A model generated the notes under the pieces. The model did not search any database. It was not told where the DNA came from and saw only the letters and a program-made list of their open reading frames with translations. Shown piece by piece: positions 18,921-27,461 of a DNA stretch of 64,000 nucleotides (position 1 is the first letter of the stretch; every line of letters starts with the position of its first letter). The translations under genes were made by a program, and so were the position numbers. Source of the DNA: JAFKFI01 sp963795435 (GTDB lineage: Bacteria; Pseudomonadota; Alphaproteobacteria; Acetobacterales; Acetobacteraceae); NCBI GenBank assembly GCA_963795435.1, contig CAWCHV010000003.1:124001-188000 (forward strand). Reading direction: 5' to 3'.

Positions 18921-20535
18921 CAAGCGGCTCATCCTGGCGCATTTCTGGCTCGCCTTCGCCGGGTTCGCGCTCGCCCTCCTCCTCGGCGAGTGGCAGATGT
19001 TCATCCGCAGCCCGCTGCACGCCTGGATCGGCAATCCCGAGTGGTACTACCGCTCCGTCACCACGCACGGCTCGGCGATGGGCTACGTGTTCCCGACCCT
19101 GGTCGCGATGGGCTTCGGCTACGCCATAACCGAAGCCGCGCTCAAACGGGATTTGATCGGCCGCCGTTGGGCCTGGCTCGGCTTCGCGCTCGTCGCCGTC
19201 GGCACCGTGACGGCGGTGGTGCCGGTGGCGTTGGGCTATGCCTCGGTGCTCTACACATTCTATCCGCCGCTGATCGGCAGCCCGTTCTACTATATCGGCG
19301 TCGTGCTCGTGGTCGTCGGCTCATGGATTTGGGTCGCGCTGATGTCGGTCAATCTCTACGCCTGGAAGCGCGACAATCCCGGCAAGCCGGTGCCGCTCGC
19401 GATGTTCGCCAATGTCGCCGGCTCGTATTTGTGGGCCTGGACGGCCGTGGGTGCCGCGATCGAGCTGATCTTCCAGATCCTGCCCGCGGCATTCGGGCTG
19501 ACGACGACGATCGACGCCGGGCTGTCGCGGGTCTTCTTCTCCTGGACGCTGCACGCCATCGTCTATTTCTGGCTGATGCCGACCTACATCGCGTACTATA
19601 CCATCGTGCCGCGCGCGATCGGCGGGCGGCTGTTCAGCGACGCGATGGGGCGGATGGCGTTCATCCTGTTCCTGATCGTCGCCATGCCGATCGGCGTGCA
19701 TCACCTGTTCATGGACCCGCAGGTCGGCTCGGGGTTCAAGTTCATGCACTCGGTGTTCACGGCGCTGGTCGCCCTGCCGACGCTGCTGACCGTGTTCACG
19801 ATCTGCGCCTCGGTCGAGATCGCCGCCCGACTGCGTGGCGGCAAGGGCGCGCTCGGCTGGATCGGCGCGCTGCCGTGGCGCAACCCGATCATGCTCGCGA
19901 CCGCTTTCTCCTTTGTCATGCTCGGCTTCGGCGGCGCCGGCGGCCTCATCAACATGAGTTACCAGCTCGATTCCAGCATCCACAACACGCAGTGGATCAC
20001 CGGCCACTTCCACCTGATCTTCGGCGGCGCGATCGTCATCATGTATTTCGCCATCGCCTACGATCTCTGGCCGCACCTTACCGGCCGCGCGCTCGACAGC
20101 TTCAGGCTGATGCGGCTGCAACTCTGGACCTGGTTCGTCGGCATGATGGTGCTGACGTTCCCCTGGCACTGGGTCGGCATCCTCGGGATGCCGCGCCGCA
20201 TGGCGTTCTACGACTACACCGACCCGGTGATCGCGGCGCAGGCTCCGTCCGTCGTCGCTTCGGTGATCGGCGGCGCCATCCTCGTCGTCTCGGGCGCGCT
20301 GTTCATCGCGGTGCTGATCCGCGGTCAGACGGCGGAGCGTGTCGATGTCAGCGCATATCGCTTCAGTGTCGCGGTGCATGAACCGCACAGCGTGCCGGCC
20401 GCGCTCAACGGCTTCGCGCTCTGGCTGTCGCTGATGATTGGCCTTACCGTCATTAACTACGGCTTCCCCATCGCGCATCTGATCGCCCTGCCGAACACGG
20501 CGGTGCCGGTCGTCATGGTCGGGACCGGACGATGA
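18910..20535 (+). CDS. Cytochrome c oxidase subunit I, B-family (ba3-type) haem-copper oxidase
   Basis: A 541-residue polytopic membrane protein, the catalytic oxygen-reducing subunit. Conserved ligands are present: H53 (TTHGSAMG, low-spin haem), H215 and Y219 (HAIVY, CuB and the cross-linked tyrosine), H264-H265 (GVHHLF, CuB) and H366/H368 (TGHFHL, haem ligands). The HAIVYFWL signature and the short, single-anchor partner subunit identify the B (ba3) family, associated with high oxygen affinity and reduced proton pumping. Start GTG at 18910 overlaps subunit II; the ATG of the following cytochrome overlaps its stop by four bases (ATGA). Confidence 0.95.
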   Translation: MLSSKRLILAHFWLAFAGFALALLLGEWQMFIRSPLHAWIGNPEWYYRSVTTHGSAMGYVFPTLVAMGFGYAITEAALKRDLIGRRWAWLGFALVAVGTVTAVVPVALGYASVLYTFYPPLIGSPFYYIGVVLVVVGSWIWVALMSVNLYAWKRDNPGKPVPLAMFANVAGSYLWAWTAVGAAIELIFQILPAAFGLTTTIDAGLSRVFFSWTLHAIVYFWLMPTYIAYYTIVPRAIGGRLFSDAMGRMAFILFLIVAMPIGVHHLFMDPQVGSGFKFMHSVFTALVALPTLLTVFTICASVEIAARLRGGKGALGWIGALPWRNPIMLATAFSFVMLGFGGAGGLINMSYQLDSSIHNTQWITGHFHLIFGGAIVIMYFAIAYDLWPHLTGRALDSFRLMRLQLWTWFVGMMVLTFPWHWVGILGMPRRMAFYDYTDPVIAAQAPSVVASVIGGAILVVSGALFIAVLIRGQTAERVDVSAYRFSVAVHEPHSVPAALNGFALWLSLMIGLTVINYGFPIAHLIALPNTAVPVVMVGTGR

Positions 20536-21326
20536 GCGAGGGGAGCGTCTTCTCGCCGCGCGATCGCTGGTTCACTACGAGCGTCGCGGTCACAGCCGGC
20601 ATCGCCGTCGTGGCTGCCGCAGTGGGTTTCATCTGGCTGCCAGCGCTTCAGGCGAGCGGGCGGTTCGAAGGAGTGTGGAACGCGATCTGCAACGCCGCCG
20701 GCCTGGTGCGCCAAGCGCCCGCCCCGGCCTCCGTCGTGCCGACCGCCTACAAGACCACCGGCGTCATCGTCACGCCACAGATGCTGCACGCGCCCAACGC
20801 CGAATCGATCGGACGCGGCGCGACCCTCGCCCTGCGATGCACCATGTGTCACGGCGCGCGCGGGCTCAGCGAGGCGAACTCACCCAACCTCGCGGGCCAG
20901 TACGCGGCCGTCGTCTATAAGGAACTGCAGGACTACAGATCCGGGGCGCGTACCAGCGCGATCATGCAGCCGCTGGTCGTCGGCCTTTCCGACCCGGACA
21001 TGCGCGACCTCGCCGCGTACTACGACTACCTGCCGCGTCCGGCCGCCTATCACCCCGCCGGCACCGGGCCGGCGCCCGAGATCGTCATCAGCGGCGCACC
21101 GATGCGCAACATCCCGCCCTGCGCCGCCTGCCACGGCGGCCTCGACAACAAGGCGGGCAGCCCCTGGCTGGACGGCCAGCCGGCCGCCTACATCAAGGCC
21201 CAGCTACAGGCTTTCAAGACCGGCGCTCGCCACAACGACATCAGCGAGCAGATGCGCAACATCGCCCGCGGGATGAAGCCGGATGAGATCGATGCGGCGG
21301 CGCACTACTATTCCAGCCAACCCTGA
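20532..21326 (+). CDS. Membrane-anchored diheme cytochrome c4-like protein
   Basis: A 264-residue protein with an uncleaved N-terminal helix (residues about 18-36) and two periplasmic c4-type haem domains, C103TMCH107 and C197AACH201. PNLAGQ and PWLDGQPAAYIKAQLQAFKTGAR are typical of c4-family domains. It ends the oxidase operon, overlapping the subunit I stop by four bases, and most likely acts as a tethered electron donor to CuA. It converges with the phosphoesterase gene on the opposite strand. Confidence 0.93.
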   Translation: MSEGSVFSPRDRWFTTSVAVTAGIAVVAAAVGFIWLPALQASGRFEGVWNAICNAAGLVRQAPAPASVVPTAYKTTGVIVTPQMLHAPNAESIGRGATLALRCTMCHGARGLSEANSPNLAGQYAAVVYKELQDYRSGARTSAIMQPLVVGLSDPDMRDLAAYYDYLPRPAAYHPAGTGPAPEIVISGAPMRNIPPCAACHGGLDNKAGSPWLDGQPAAYIKAQLQAFKTGARHNDISEQMRNIARGMKPDEIDAAAHYYSSQP

Positions 21327-21344
21327 TCGGGCGGACCATCGCCG

Positions 21345-22688
21345 TCATTGCAGCAGGTTGCGCATCGGGTAGGCGTTGGCGTCGGGCCCCGCGACGGGCT
21401 CGGCGCCGAACCGAGCTTCGATCGTGCGCAGAATCGAGCCGAAATCGTAGGGCGTGTGATCGACGTAGCCGCGCTTCACCGCCGGCCCGACGACAATCAG
21501 CGGGATGCGCGAGCCCGGCCCCCATTTGTCGCGACGCGGCGGCGCGACGTGGTCCCACAATCCCCCGTTCTCGTCGGAGGTAATGATGATCATCATGTCC
21601 GCGTACGCCGGGCTGGCTTGCAGCTTGGCGACGATCGCGCCGAGATGGTCGTCGCCGTCGGTCACGTCGGTGTAGCCGGGGTGCAGGTTGAACTCGCCGA
21701 TCGGCTTGTAGAACACCACTTGGGGCAAGGTGTTCTGCTCGATGTCGCGCAGCAGATCCGTGTAGTCCTGCAGATGTGCGCGCTGCGCCGGCGTGCCGGG
21801 CGCGAGATCGCGGAAATAGGCCAGCGGTTGATGGTGGTACTGGAACAGCTTGTCCGGGTGGCCGGCCATCGCGTTGTCGTAGCCGCCGGAATACCATTTC
21901 CAGGCGATCCCCCTGGAGTCCAGTCGGTCGCCGATATGCGGCGTGGTCTGCGGCGGCACCAGCATCGCCTCATCGGTGAATTTCGGGTTGTGCAGATAGA
22001 CCGACTGGCTGGTGTTCACCGCGTAACCGTCCGGCGTCACCTGGCCGTCCTTCACCATCCGCCCGGTGGCATCGACCTCGGCCACGATCTTGCTCGGCGC
22101 CTCTGGCCAGCGGAACGCGCAGGAGCACACGAGGAAGGTGTGGTTGAGGAAGGAGCCGCCGAACGCCGAATGGAACATCGCGTCGCCGAGGGTGAACTCG
22201 CGGGCCAGTCGCCAGAGATGGCTGTCGTGCATGTTGTAGTAGCCCATCGTCAGCCCGGCGGCGTCCGATACCTCGGCGAAGCGGTTCATCGCACCGCCGT
22301 TGATCTGCATCTGCTCCTGATAGAAGCGATGCACGAGATCAGGGGTATCCTGGTTCTGCGGCACATATTGGCCGATGTCGAAGGGCGCATTGGGCAGCCG
22401 TGCCGGGAATCGGGGGTCGATCTTGTTCCGGTAGGCATCGAACACCGGCGGAAGAAATTCGTAGGGCTTGCCGTCCGCGCCGATCTGGACGGCATGGTCG
22501 CCGGCATTGGCGCGACCGTTCGCACCGGGGAAGTCGCCGAACAGCGTATCGAAGCTGCGGTTCTCCTCGAAGATCACCACAATATGGCCGATCTTCGCCA
22601 AGGGATCGGGCGCGGCCGGCTGCGCCCGCGCCTCCGGGGCCATCCCCAACATCATCACCGCACCGATCAGCCACGCCAACGGTCGCAT
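21345..22688 (-). CDS. Secreted phosphoesterase, acid phosphatase/phospholipase C family
   Basis: A 447-residue exported enzyme (signal peptide 1-22, ending ARAQ). Near the N terminus IVVIFEENRSFDTLFG is the metal- and nucleophile-region signature of the phosphoesterase family that contains AcpA and the non-haemolytic phospholipases C; near the C terminus TSDENGGLWDHVAPP and YDFGSILRTIEARFG match the same family. Substrates may be phosphomonoesters or phospholipids. The start ATG at 22688 follows GAGGAGGGGCCC. A Pho-box-like direct repeat 51-72 bases upstream suggests induction under phosphate limitation. Confidence 0.88.
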   Translation of the reverse strand: MRPLAWLIGAVMMLGMAPEARAQPAAPDPLAKIGHIVVIFEENRSFDTLFGDFPGANGRANAGDHAVQIGADGKPYEFLPPVFDAYRNKIDPRFPARLPNAPFDIGQYVPQNQDTPDLVHRFYQEQMQINGGAMNRFAEVSDAAGLTMGYYNMHDSHLWRLAREFTLGDAMFHSAFGGSFLNHTFLVCSCAFRWPEAPSKIVAEVDATGRMVKDGQVTPDGYAVNTSQSVYLHNPKFTDEAMLVPPQTTPHIGDRLDSRGIAWKWYSGGYDNAMAGHPDKLFQYHHQPLAYFRDLAPGTPAQRAHLQDYTDLLRDIEQNTLPQVVFYKPIGEFNLHPGYTDVTDGDDHLGAIVAKLQASPAYADMMIIITSDENGGLWDHVAPPRRDKWGPGSRIPLIVVGPAVKRGYVDHTPYDFGSILRTIEARFGAEPVAGPDANAYPMRNLLQ

Positions 22689-22738
22689 CGGGCCCCTCCT
22701 CGCTTATGCCCGGAAACAGGCCGATCCGGGCACGGAAG

Positions 22739-22760
22739 GATAGTGACGTTACTGTGACAC
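22739..22760 (-). promoter_or_regulatory. Candidate Pho box upstream of the phosphoesterase
   Basis: Read on the minus strand the site is GTGTCACAGTA ACGTCACTATC, two 11-base units each with (T/C)GTCAC at the same position, matching the tandem CTGTCA(T/C)-N4 architecture bound by PhoB in alphaproteobacteria. It lies 51-72 bases before the start codon. The second unit is imperfect at its first bases and no strong -10 is visible. Confidence 0.5.
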
Positions 22761-22935
22761 GGGCAACTCGGTGGCGACGACCCATATCGTCCGGGCCGGG
22801 GCTCGGCCCGATGCCGTCGGCCATCGCCCGGTTCAGCCGCTCGATGGAGAGAGCGAAGCGGTGGATCATGCCGGTCGGGGTCGAGGCTTCGGCAGACATG
22901 GGCGGACGGTAGCGTTAGTTGGGACGAGCGCTAAG

Positions 22936-24441
22936 CTAGATCCGCCGCATCGGAATCCACCGCGCGAGGCCCCACGCGATCGCGGCGAATAGCGCGATCG
23001 TCAGGAAGGCCCCGCGAAAGGCAAACGCGATCTCGCCCTGGACCAGTACACGGCGCGCCTCAGGAAGCTCCGCCAGCACGCGGGGGCCCTGCTGTACCAG
23101 CTCGGCGAACCGGCCTGCCGTCTCCGGGTCCTGCGTGGCGAGCAGCGCGAACAGCACCGCGCCGACGAGCGCGGTGCCGAACGCGGCTCCCACCGAGCGC
23201 GAGAACTGCACCGAGGCGGAGGCCGCGCCGAGCATCTTCGGCCCGGCGACCGACTGCACGGTGATCTGCGCCACCGGCATCCCGGTCCCGACGCTCAGCG
23301 ACACCACCAGAAAGGCCCAGGGAAGCTGGCCGGTGCTCAGATGCGGCGCGAGGGCGACCAGACACGCGAGCGCGCCAGCGGTTATCGCCAGCCCGAATGA
23401 CGGAAAGATCGTGGTGCGCCCGGTGCGGGCGATCATTCGCCCGGTGAACAGCGAACCGATGCCGATTCCCGCCGTCATCGGCAGCATCAAGAGCCCGGTC
23501 TCGGCCGGCGTCGCGCCACGCACCACCTGATAGTACATCGGCAGGAAGCTCACGGTGGCGACCGTCACCGCGGCGAGCAGCGCCGCCATCGCGTCGGTCC
23601 GCCAGATCGCCGCCTGGCGCAGCAGCTTCATCGGCAGCAGCGGCGACGGCGCCCGGCGCTCCTGGCGCAGCAGCATCGCCAGCGAGACGGCGGCGATGGC
23701 GGCGAAGGCGATCACGCCGGGCAGCGCGGCGGGGTCGAAATGCTGCGCCTTCTCCAGCGCCAGCAAAGCGGGCGCGATGAAGGTAGAGAAGAACAGCACG
23801 CCCCAGAAATCGAACTGCAGCTTCCCGCCGCCGCCGGGATGCGCCGGCAGCCGCAGCGCCAGCAGGATCGCGACGAGACCCACCGGCACGTTGACCAGGA
23901 AGACGGATTGCCAGCCGAAATGCTGCGTCAGGTAGCCGCCGGCGACCGGGCCGAACGTGCTGGCGCAGACGAAGGTGGCGGAGAGGTAGCCCTGGAAGCG
24001 GCCGCGCTCGCGCGGCGGCACGCTCTCGCCGATCAGCGCCTGCGACAAGGTCATCAGCCCGCCGCCGCCGATGCCCTGGAGCACCCGCGCGAAGGTCAGC
24101 ATCAGGATGCCAGTGGAAACCGCGCACAGCACCGAGGCTGCGATGAACACCACGAGCGCCAGCAGCATCATCCGCCGCCGCCCCAGGCTGTCGCCCAGCT
24201 TGCCGTAGACCGGCGCGGCGATCGTCGTCGCGACCAGGTAGGAGACCACCACCCAGGAGATGCGCTCGACCTCGCCAAGCGCGCCCGCGATCGCCGGCAG
24301 GGCGGTAGCCACGATGGTCTGGTCCACCGCGGCCAGGAACATCGGCATCATGATCGAGGGAAACACCGCGAGGAACAGCGTGCGCGTGGAGGGCGCGCCG
24401 CCCGCGCCTCCTGCCCCGATCACTCCGGCCCGAGCCGCCAT
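22936..24441 (-). CDS. MFS multidrug exporter, DHA2 (EmrB/QacA-like) family
   Basis: A 501-residue polytopic transporter with about 14 predicted membrane helices, the DHA2 layout. Motifs: MFLAAVDQTIVATALPAIAG (the D-x-TIV-ALP motif of helix 1), GKLGDSLGRRRMML (loop 2-3 motif A), and LQGIGGGGLMTLSQALIG in helix 4-5. It probably exports hydrophobic drugs or metabolites using the proton gradient. A membrane-fusion partner (EmrA) is not present. It lies 32 bases downstream of accA on the same strand and may be co-transcribed with it. Confidence 0.9.
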   Translation of the reverse strand: MAARAGVIGAGGAGGAPSTRTLFLAVFPSIMMPMFLAAVDQTIVATALPAIAGALGEVERISWVVVSYLVATTIAAPVYGKLGDSLGRRRMMLLALVVFIAASVLCAVSTGILMLTFARVLQGIGGGGLMTLSQALIGESVPPRERGRFQGYLSATFVCASTFGPVAGGYLTQHFGWQSVFLVNVPVGLVAILLALRLPAHPGGGGKLQFDFWGVLFFSTFIAPALLALEKAQHFDPAALPGVIAFAAIAAVSLAMLLRQERRAPSPLLPMKLLRQAAIWRTDAMAALLAAVTVATVSFLPMYYQVVRGATPAETGLLMLPMTAGIGIGSLFTGRMIARTGRTTIFPSFGLAITAGALACLVALAPHLSTGQLPWAFLVVSLSVGTGMPVAQITVQSVAGPKMLGAASASVQFSRSVGAAFGTALVGAVLFALLATQDPETAGRFAELVQQGPRVLAELPEARRVLVQGEIAFAFRGAFLTIALFAAIAWGLARWIPMRRI

Positions 24442-24473
24442 GCCTGTCGGATCCTACCTCGAATGAAGCCGCG

Positions 24474-25430
24474 TCAGACCAACGCCTCGCGGCCCATCGC
24501 GAGGTATTTCTCACGCCGCCGGGCTTTCAGGGTGGCGCCGTCGAACGCCAGGAGCGGTGACAGCGCCGATCGCACCGCCTCGCCCACCGCCTGCAGGGTC
24601 GCATCCCGGTCCCGGTGCGCCCCGCCAAGCGGCTCGGCGATGATGGCATCCACCAGATGCAGGCGGGTCAGGTCCTCCGCCGTCAGCCGCAGCGCGTCGG
24701 CGGCCAGCGGCGCCTGCGCCGCGTCCCGCCACAGGATCGTCGCGCAGCCCTCGGGCGAGATCACCGAGTAGATCGCGTGCTCCAGCATCAGCACGCGGTC
24801 GCCTGCGGCCAGCGCGATCGCGCCTCCCGAGCCGCCCTCGCCGATGATGGTGGAGACCAGCGGCACCGGCGCCTCGAGGCACGCCTCGATCGAGCGGGCG
24901 ATCGCCTCCGCCTGCCCGCGCGCCTCGGCCTCGATGCCGGGAAAGGCACCCGAGGTGTCCACGAAGGTCAGCACCGGCAGGCCGAACCGGCCGGCGAGTT
25001 CGATCAGCCGCCGCGCCTTGCGGTAGCCTTCCGGTCGGGCCATGCCGAAGCTGTGCTTCACCCGGCTCTCGGTGTCGCTGCCCTTCTCGGTCCCCAGCAC
25101 CACCACCGAGCGGCCGTGGAAGCGGCCCATGCCGCCCACCACCGCCGCGTCGTCGGCGAAGGCGCGGTCGCCGGCGAGGGGCGTGAAATCGGTGATCAGG
25201 CCCGCGATGTAGTCGAGCGCCTTGGGCCGCTCGGGATGGCGGGCGACCTGGGCCTTCTGCCACGGTGTCAGCTTGGCGAAGGTGGCGCGGAGCTGGCGGT
25301 CGGCTTTTTCCGTAAGCCGGGCAACCTCCTCGGCGATGTTGATCCCGTCCGGCTCCGACATCCGCCGGAGTTCCTCGATCTTGCTCTCGAGCTCGGCGAC
25401 CGGCTTCTCGAAATCTAGGAAATGGGGCAT
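24474..25430 (-). CDS. accA: Acetyl-CoA carboxylase carboxyltransferase subunit alpha
   Basis: AccA, 318 residues, usual length. It forms the carboxyltransferase with AccD (not in this window) and transfers CO2 from biotin to acetyl-CoA, the first committed step of fatty-acid synthesis. Landmarks are the N-terminal FLDFEKPVAELESKIEEL, TFVDTSGAFPGIEAEARGQAEAI, IIGEGGSGGAIALAAGDRV and YSVISPEGCATILWRD. Start ATG at 25430. It is close to xerD and aroKB, a neighbourhood seen in related alphaproteobacteria. Confidence 0.97.
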   Translation of the reverse strand: MPHFLDFEKPVAELESKIEELRRMSEPDGINIAEEVARLTEKADRQLRATFAKLTPWQKAQVARHPERPKALDYIAGLITDFTPLAGDRAFADDAAVVGGMGRFHGRSVVVLGTEKGSDTESRVKHSFGMARPEGYRKARRLIELAGRFGLPVLTFVDTSGAFPGIEAEARGQAEAIARSIEACLEAPVPLVSTIIGEGGSGGAIALAAGDRVLMLEHAIYSVISPEGCATILWRDAAQAPLAADALRLTAEDLTRLHLVDAIIAEPLGGAHRDRDATLQAVGEAVRSALSPLLAFDGATLKARRREKYLAMGREALV

Positions 25431-25500
25431 GGCGCGCGACTTAGCACACTTGCCCGGCGGCGGAAGGCGCGCCGCCGCAACGCAGGTCGTCAGAAATCCG

Positions 25501-26076
25501 TCACGGCGGCGCGTTCGGAAGCATGGCCTTGCGGGCCGCCGTGAGGAATTCCTCGGACAAGGCGGGATCGCTCGACAGCCGCGCCAGCACCACTGCCCCC
25601 ACCATGCACGAAAGCCCGGCGAGCGCCCGCTCGCGGGCCGGCGCGCGGCGGCGGGGCAGGCAGCTTGCCAGCGTGTCCACCATCGCCCGGATCGCCGAGG
25701 TCAGCGCCGGGTGCGCGCCGGGACGGCGGGCGAGCTCCGCGCCGAGCGTGGGCACGACGCAGCTCCGCTCGCTCTGCTCGACATGCGGCGCACTCAGGTA
25801 GCTCTCGACGATCCGCGCCAGCGCCTGCTCGGCGCCGTGCTCGGCCCGCATCGCCTCCCAGCGTGCGGCGGAGCGGGCGAGCTGATCGGCGCAGACCTCC
25901 GCCGCCAATGATTCCTTCGACGGAAAATGCCCGTAAAAGCCGCCATGCGTCAGTCCGGCCTGGCGCATCACGGCGTCCACGCCGACGCCGTCGATGCCCT
26001 CGCGACGGAACAGCCGGCTCGCCGCGTCCATGATCCGGCGTCTTGTTTCGGCCTTCTGCTGGCTCGTGCCGCGCAT
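25501..26076 (-). CDS. TetR/AcrR family transcriptional regulator
   Basis: A 191-residue repressor. Residues 1-55 form the HTH domain (TRRRIMDAASRLFRREGIDGVGVDAVMRQAGLTHGGFYGHF; YGHFPSKESLA closes the recognition helix region). The C-terminal ligand domain contains cysteines at SCVVPTLGAEL and SCMVGAVV. ATG at 26076 follows GGGAGG by 6-8 bases; an in-frame extension upstream runs through the operator region and is rejected. It is divergent from the MFS transporter at 26175, and two identical-half-site dyads lie between them, so it very probably represses itself and the transporter. Confidence 0.92.
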   Translation of the reverse strand: MRGTSQQKAETRRRIMDAASRLFRREGIDGVGVDAVMRQAGLTHGGFYGHFPSKESLAAEVCADQLARSAARWEAMRAEHGAEQALARIVESYLSAPHVEQSERSCVVPTLGAELARRPGAHPALTSAIRAMVDTLASCLPRRRAPARERALAGLSCMVGAVVLARLSSDPALSEEFLTAARKAMLPNAPP

Positions 26077-26094
26077 CGGTGCCTCCCGTTCTGC

Positions 26095-26108
26095 ATGACG
26101 GCCGTCAT
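26095..26108. promoter_or_regulatory. TetR operator 1 (perfect 14-bp palindrome)
   Basis: ATGACGGCCGTCAT, perfectly palindromic, lies 19 bases upstream of the tetR start codon. Its half-site ATGACG is repeated in operator 2, whose centre is 33 bp away, about three helical turns. Confidence 0.75.
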
Positions 26109-26116
26109 GTATTCTC

Positions 26117-26146
26117 TTGACGGCGCCATGACGCACGTCATTTATC
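26117..26146 (+). promoter_or_regulatory. Probable promoter of the MFS gene
   Basis: TTGACG at 26117-26122 is a good -35; ATTTAT/TTTATC at 26140-26146 at 17-18 bp is a weak -10. Operator 2 sits between the two boxes, which would give direct repression. Confidence 0.5.
26128..26141. promoter_or_regulatory. TetR operator 2
   Basis: ATGACG CA CGTCAT has the same 6-base arms as operator 1, with a non-palindromic 2-base centre. It overlaps the spacer of the predicted MFS promoter. Confidence 0.7.
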
Positions 26147-26174
26147 ACGCCTCGCATACGGAAGGGTAGAGTGC

Positions 26175-27461
26175 ATGGGACCGACCCGCATCGCCGCCTC
26201 GCTGGGTGGCCGCCTGCACTACGCCTGGGTGGTCGCCGCCCTGATGTTCGTGGTGATGATCAGCGTGGTCGGCGTGCGCGCCGCGCCGAGCGTGCTGATC
26301 GTCCCGCTCGAGCAGACCTTCGGTTGGAGTCGCGCCACGATTTCCGGGGCGATCTCGCTCAACATCCTGCTGATGGGCGCGGTCGGACCATTCGTGACCG
26401 CCCTCCTGCAGACGCTCGGGGTGAAGCGGACGGTGCTGCTCGCGCTCTCGATCCTGTGCGCGGCGACGCTGCTGAGCGGCTTCATCACCGAACCCTGGCA
26501 TCTCTTCGCCACCTGGGGCGTGCTGGTCGGGCTCACCTCCGGGCTCGGCGGCGGCGGGCTCGCGGCGACCATCGCCAATCGCTGGTTCGTCGCGCGGCGC
26601 GGGCTTGTGGTCGGCATCCTGATGGCGGCGAACGCCAGCGGCCAGCTTGTCTTTTTGCCCTTGATGGCGCGCATTGCCGAGGGCGGCCATTGGCGCGCCA
26701 TCTCCTTCGTGCTCGGCGGCGCCATCGCGGTGCTGATCCCGGTGATATTGCTGCTGCTGCCGGAGACGCCGCGCCAGGTCGGGCTCACGGCTTTCGGCGC
26801 ACCGCCCGACGAGGAGCGCGCCCCGGCGGCGCCGGCCAGCGGCAATCCGATCAGCGTCGCGTTCGGCGGGCTGGCGCGCGGCGTGCGGTCGCCGGATTTC
26901 TGGCTGCTGTCCGGCAGCTTCTTCATCTGCGGCTTCTCGGCGAACGGCCTGGTCGGCACGCACCTGATCTCCTACTGCATGGACAACGGCATCACGGAGG
27001 TGGCAGCCGCCGGACTGCTCGCCGGAATGGGCGTGTTCGACCTGTTCGGCACGACGATGTCCGGCTGGCTCACCGACCGATACGACTCGCGGATGCTGCT
27101 GTTCTGGTACTATGGCCTACGCGGCGTGTCGCTGATCGTGCTGCCGTTCACCGGGTTCGACTGGGTCAGCCTCAGCCTGTTCACGGTATTCTACGGGCTC
27201 GATTTCATCGCCACGGTGCCCCCCACCGTCGCACTGACCAACCAGGTATTCGGCCGCGGGGCGGCGCCCGTGATCGTCTCCTGGATCTTCTGCGGCCACC
27301 AGATCGGTGCGGCGATCGCCGCTCTCGGCGCCGGCATGATCCGCAGCGCCACCGGCAGCTATTTCGGAGCCTTCTTCATTTCCGGACTTGCCTGCCTGCT
27401 GGCCTCCGTCCTCGTCATGCGGATCGCGCGCCGGCCGGCCGCCCTGGTCGTGGCCGAGTAG
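26175..27461 (+). CDS. MFS transporter, monocarboxylate/OFA-like
   Basis: A 428-residue transporter with 12 predicted helices. HYAWVVAALMFVVMISVVGVRAAPSVL at the N terminus and the loop NRWFVARRGLVVGILMAANASGQ are typical of the monocarboxylate and oxalate/formate antiporter-type MFS subfamily. The central cytoplasmic loop includes LPETPRQVGL. The substrate is probably a small organic acid or drug but is not determinable. ATG at 26175 follows GAAGGG. It is divergent from tetR and probably induced by the TetR ligand. Its stop overlaps the tail of xerD on the opposite strand by 47 bases as the sequence stands. Confidence 0.9.
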   Translation: MGPTRIAASLGGRLHYAWVVAALMFVVMISVVGVRAAPSVLIVPLEQTFGWSRATISGAISLNILLMGAVGPFVTALLQTLGVKRTVLLALSILCAATLLSGFITEPWHLFATWGVLVGLTSGLGGGGLAATIANRWFVARRGLVVGILMAANASGQLVFLPLMARIAEGGHWRAISFVLGGAIAVLIPVILLLLPETPRQVGLTAFGAPPDEERAPAAPASGNPISVAFGGLARGVRSPDFWLLSGSFFICGFSANGLVGTHLISYCMDNGITEVAAAGLLAGMGVFDLFGTTMSGWLTDRYDSRMLLFWYYGLRGVSLIVLPFTGFDWVSLSLFTVFYGLDFIATVPPTVALTNQVFGRGAAPVIVSWIFCGHQIGAAIAALGAGMIRSATGSYFGAFFISGLACLLASVLVMRIARRPAALVVAE

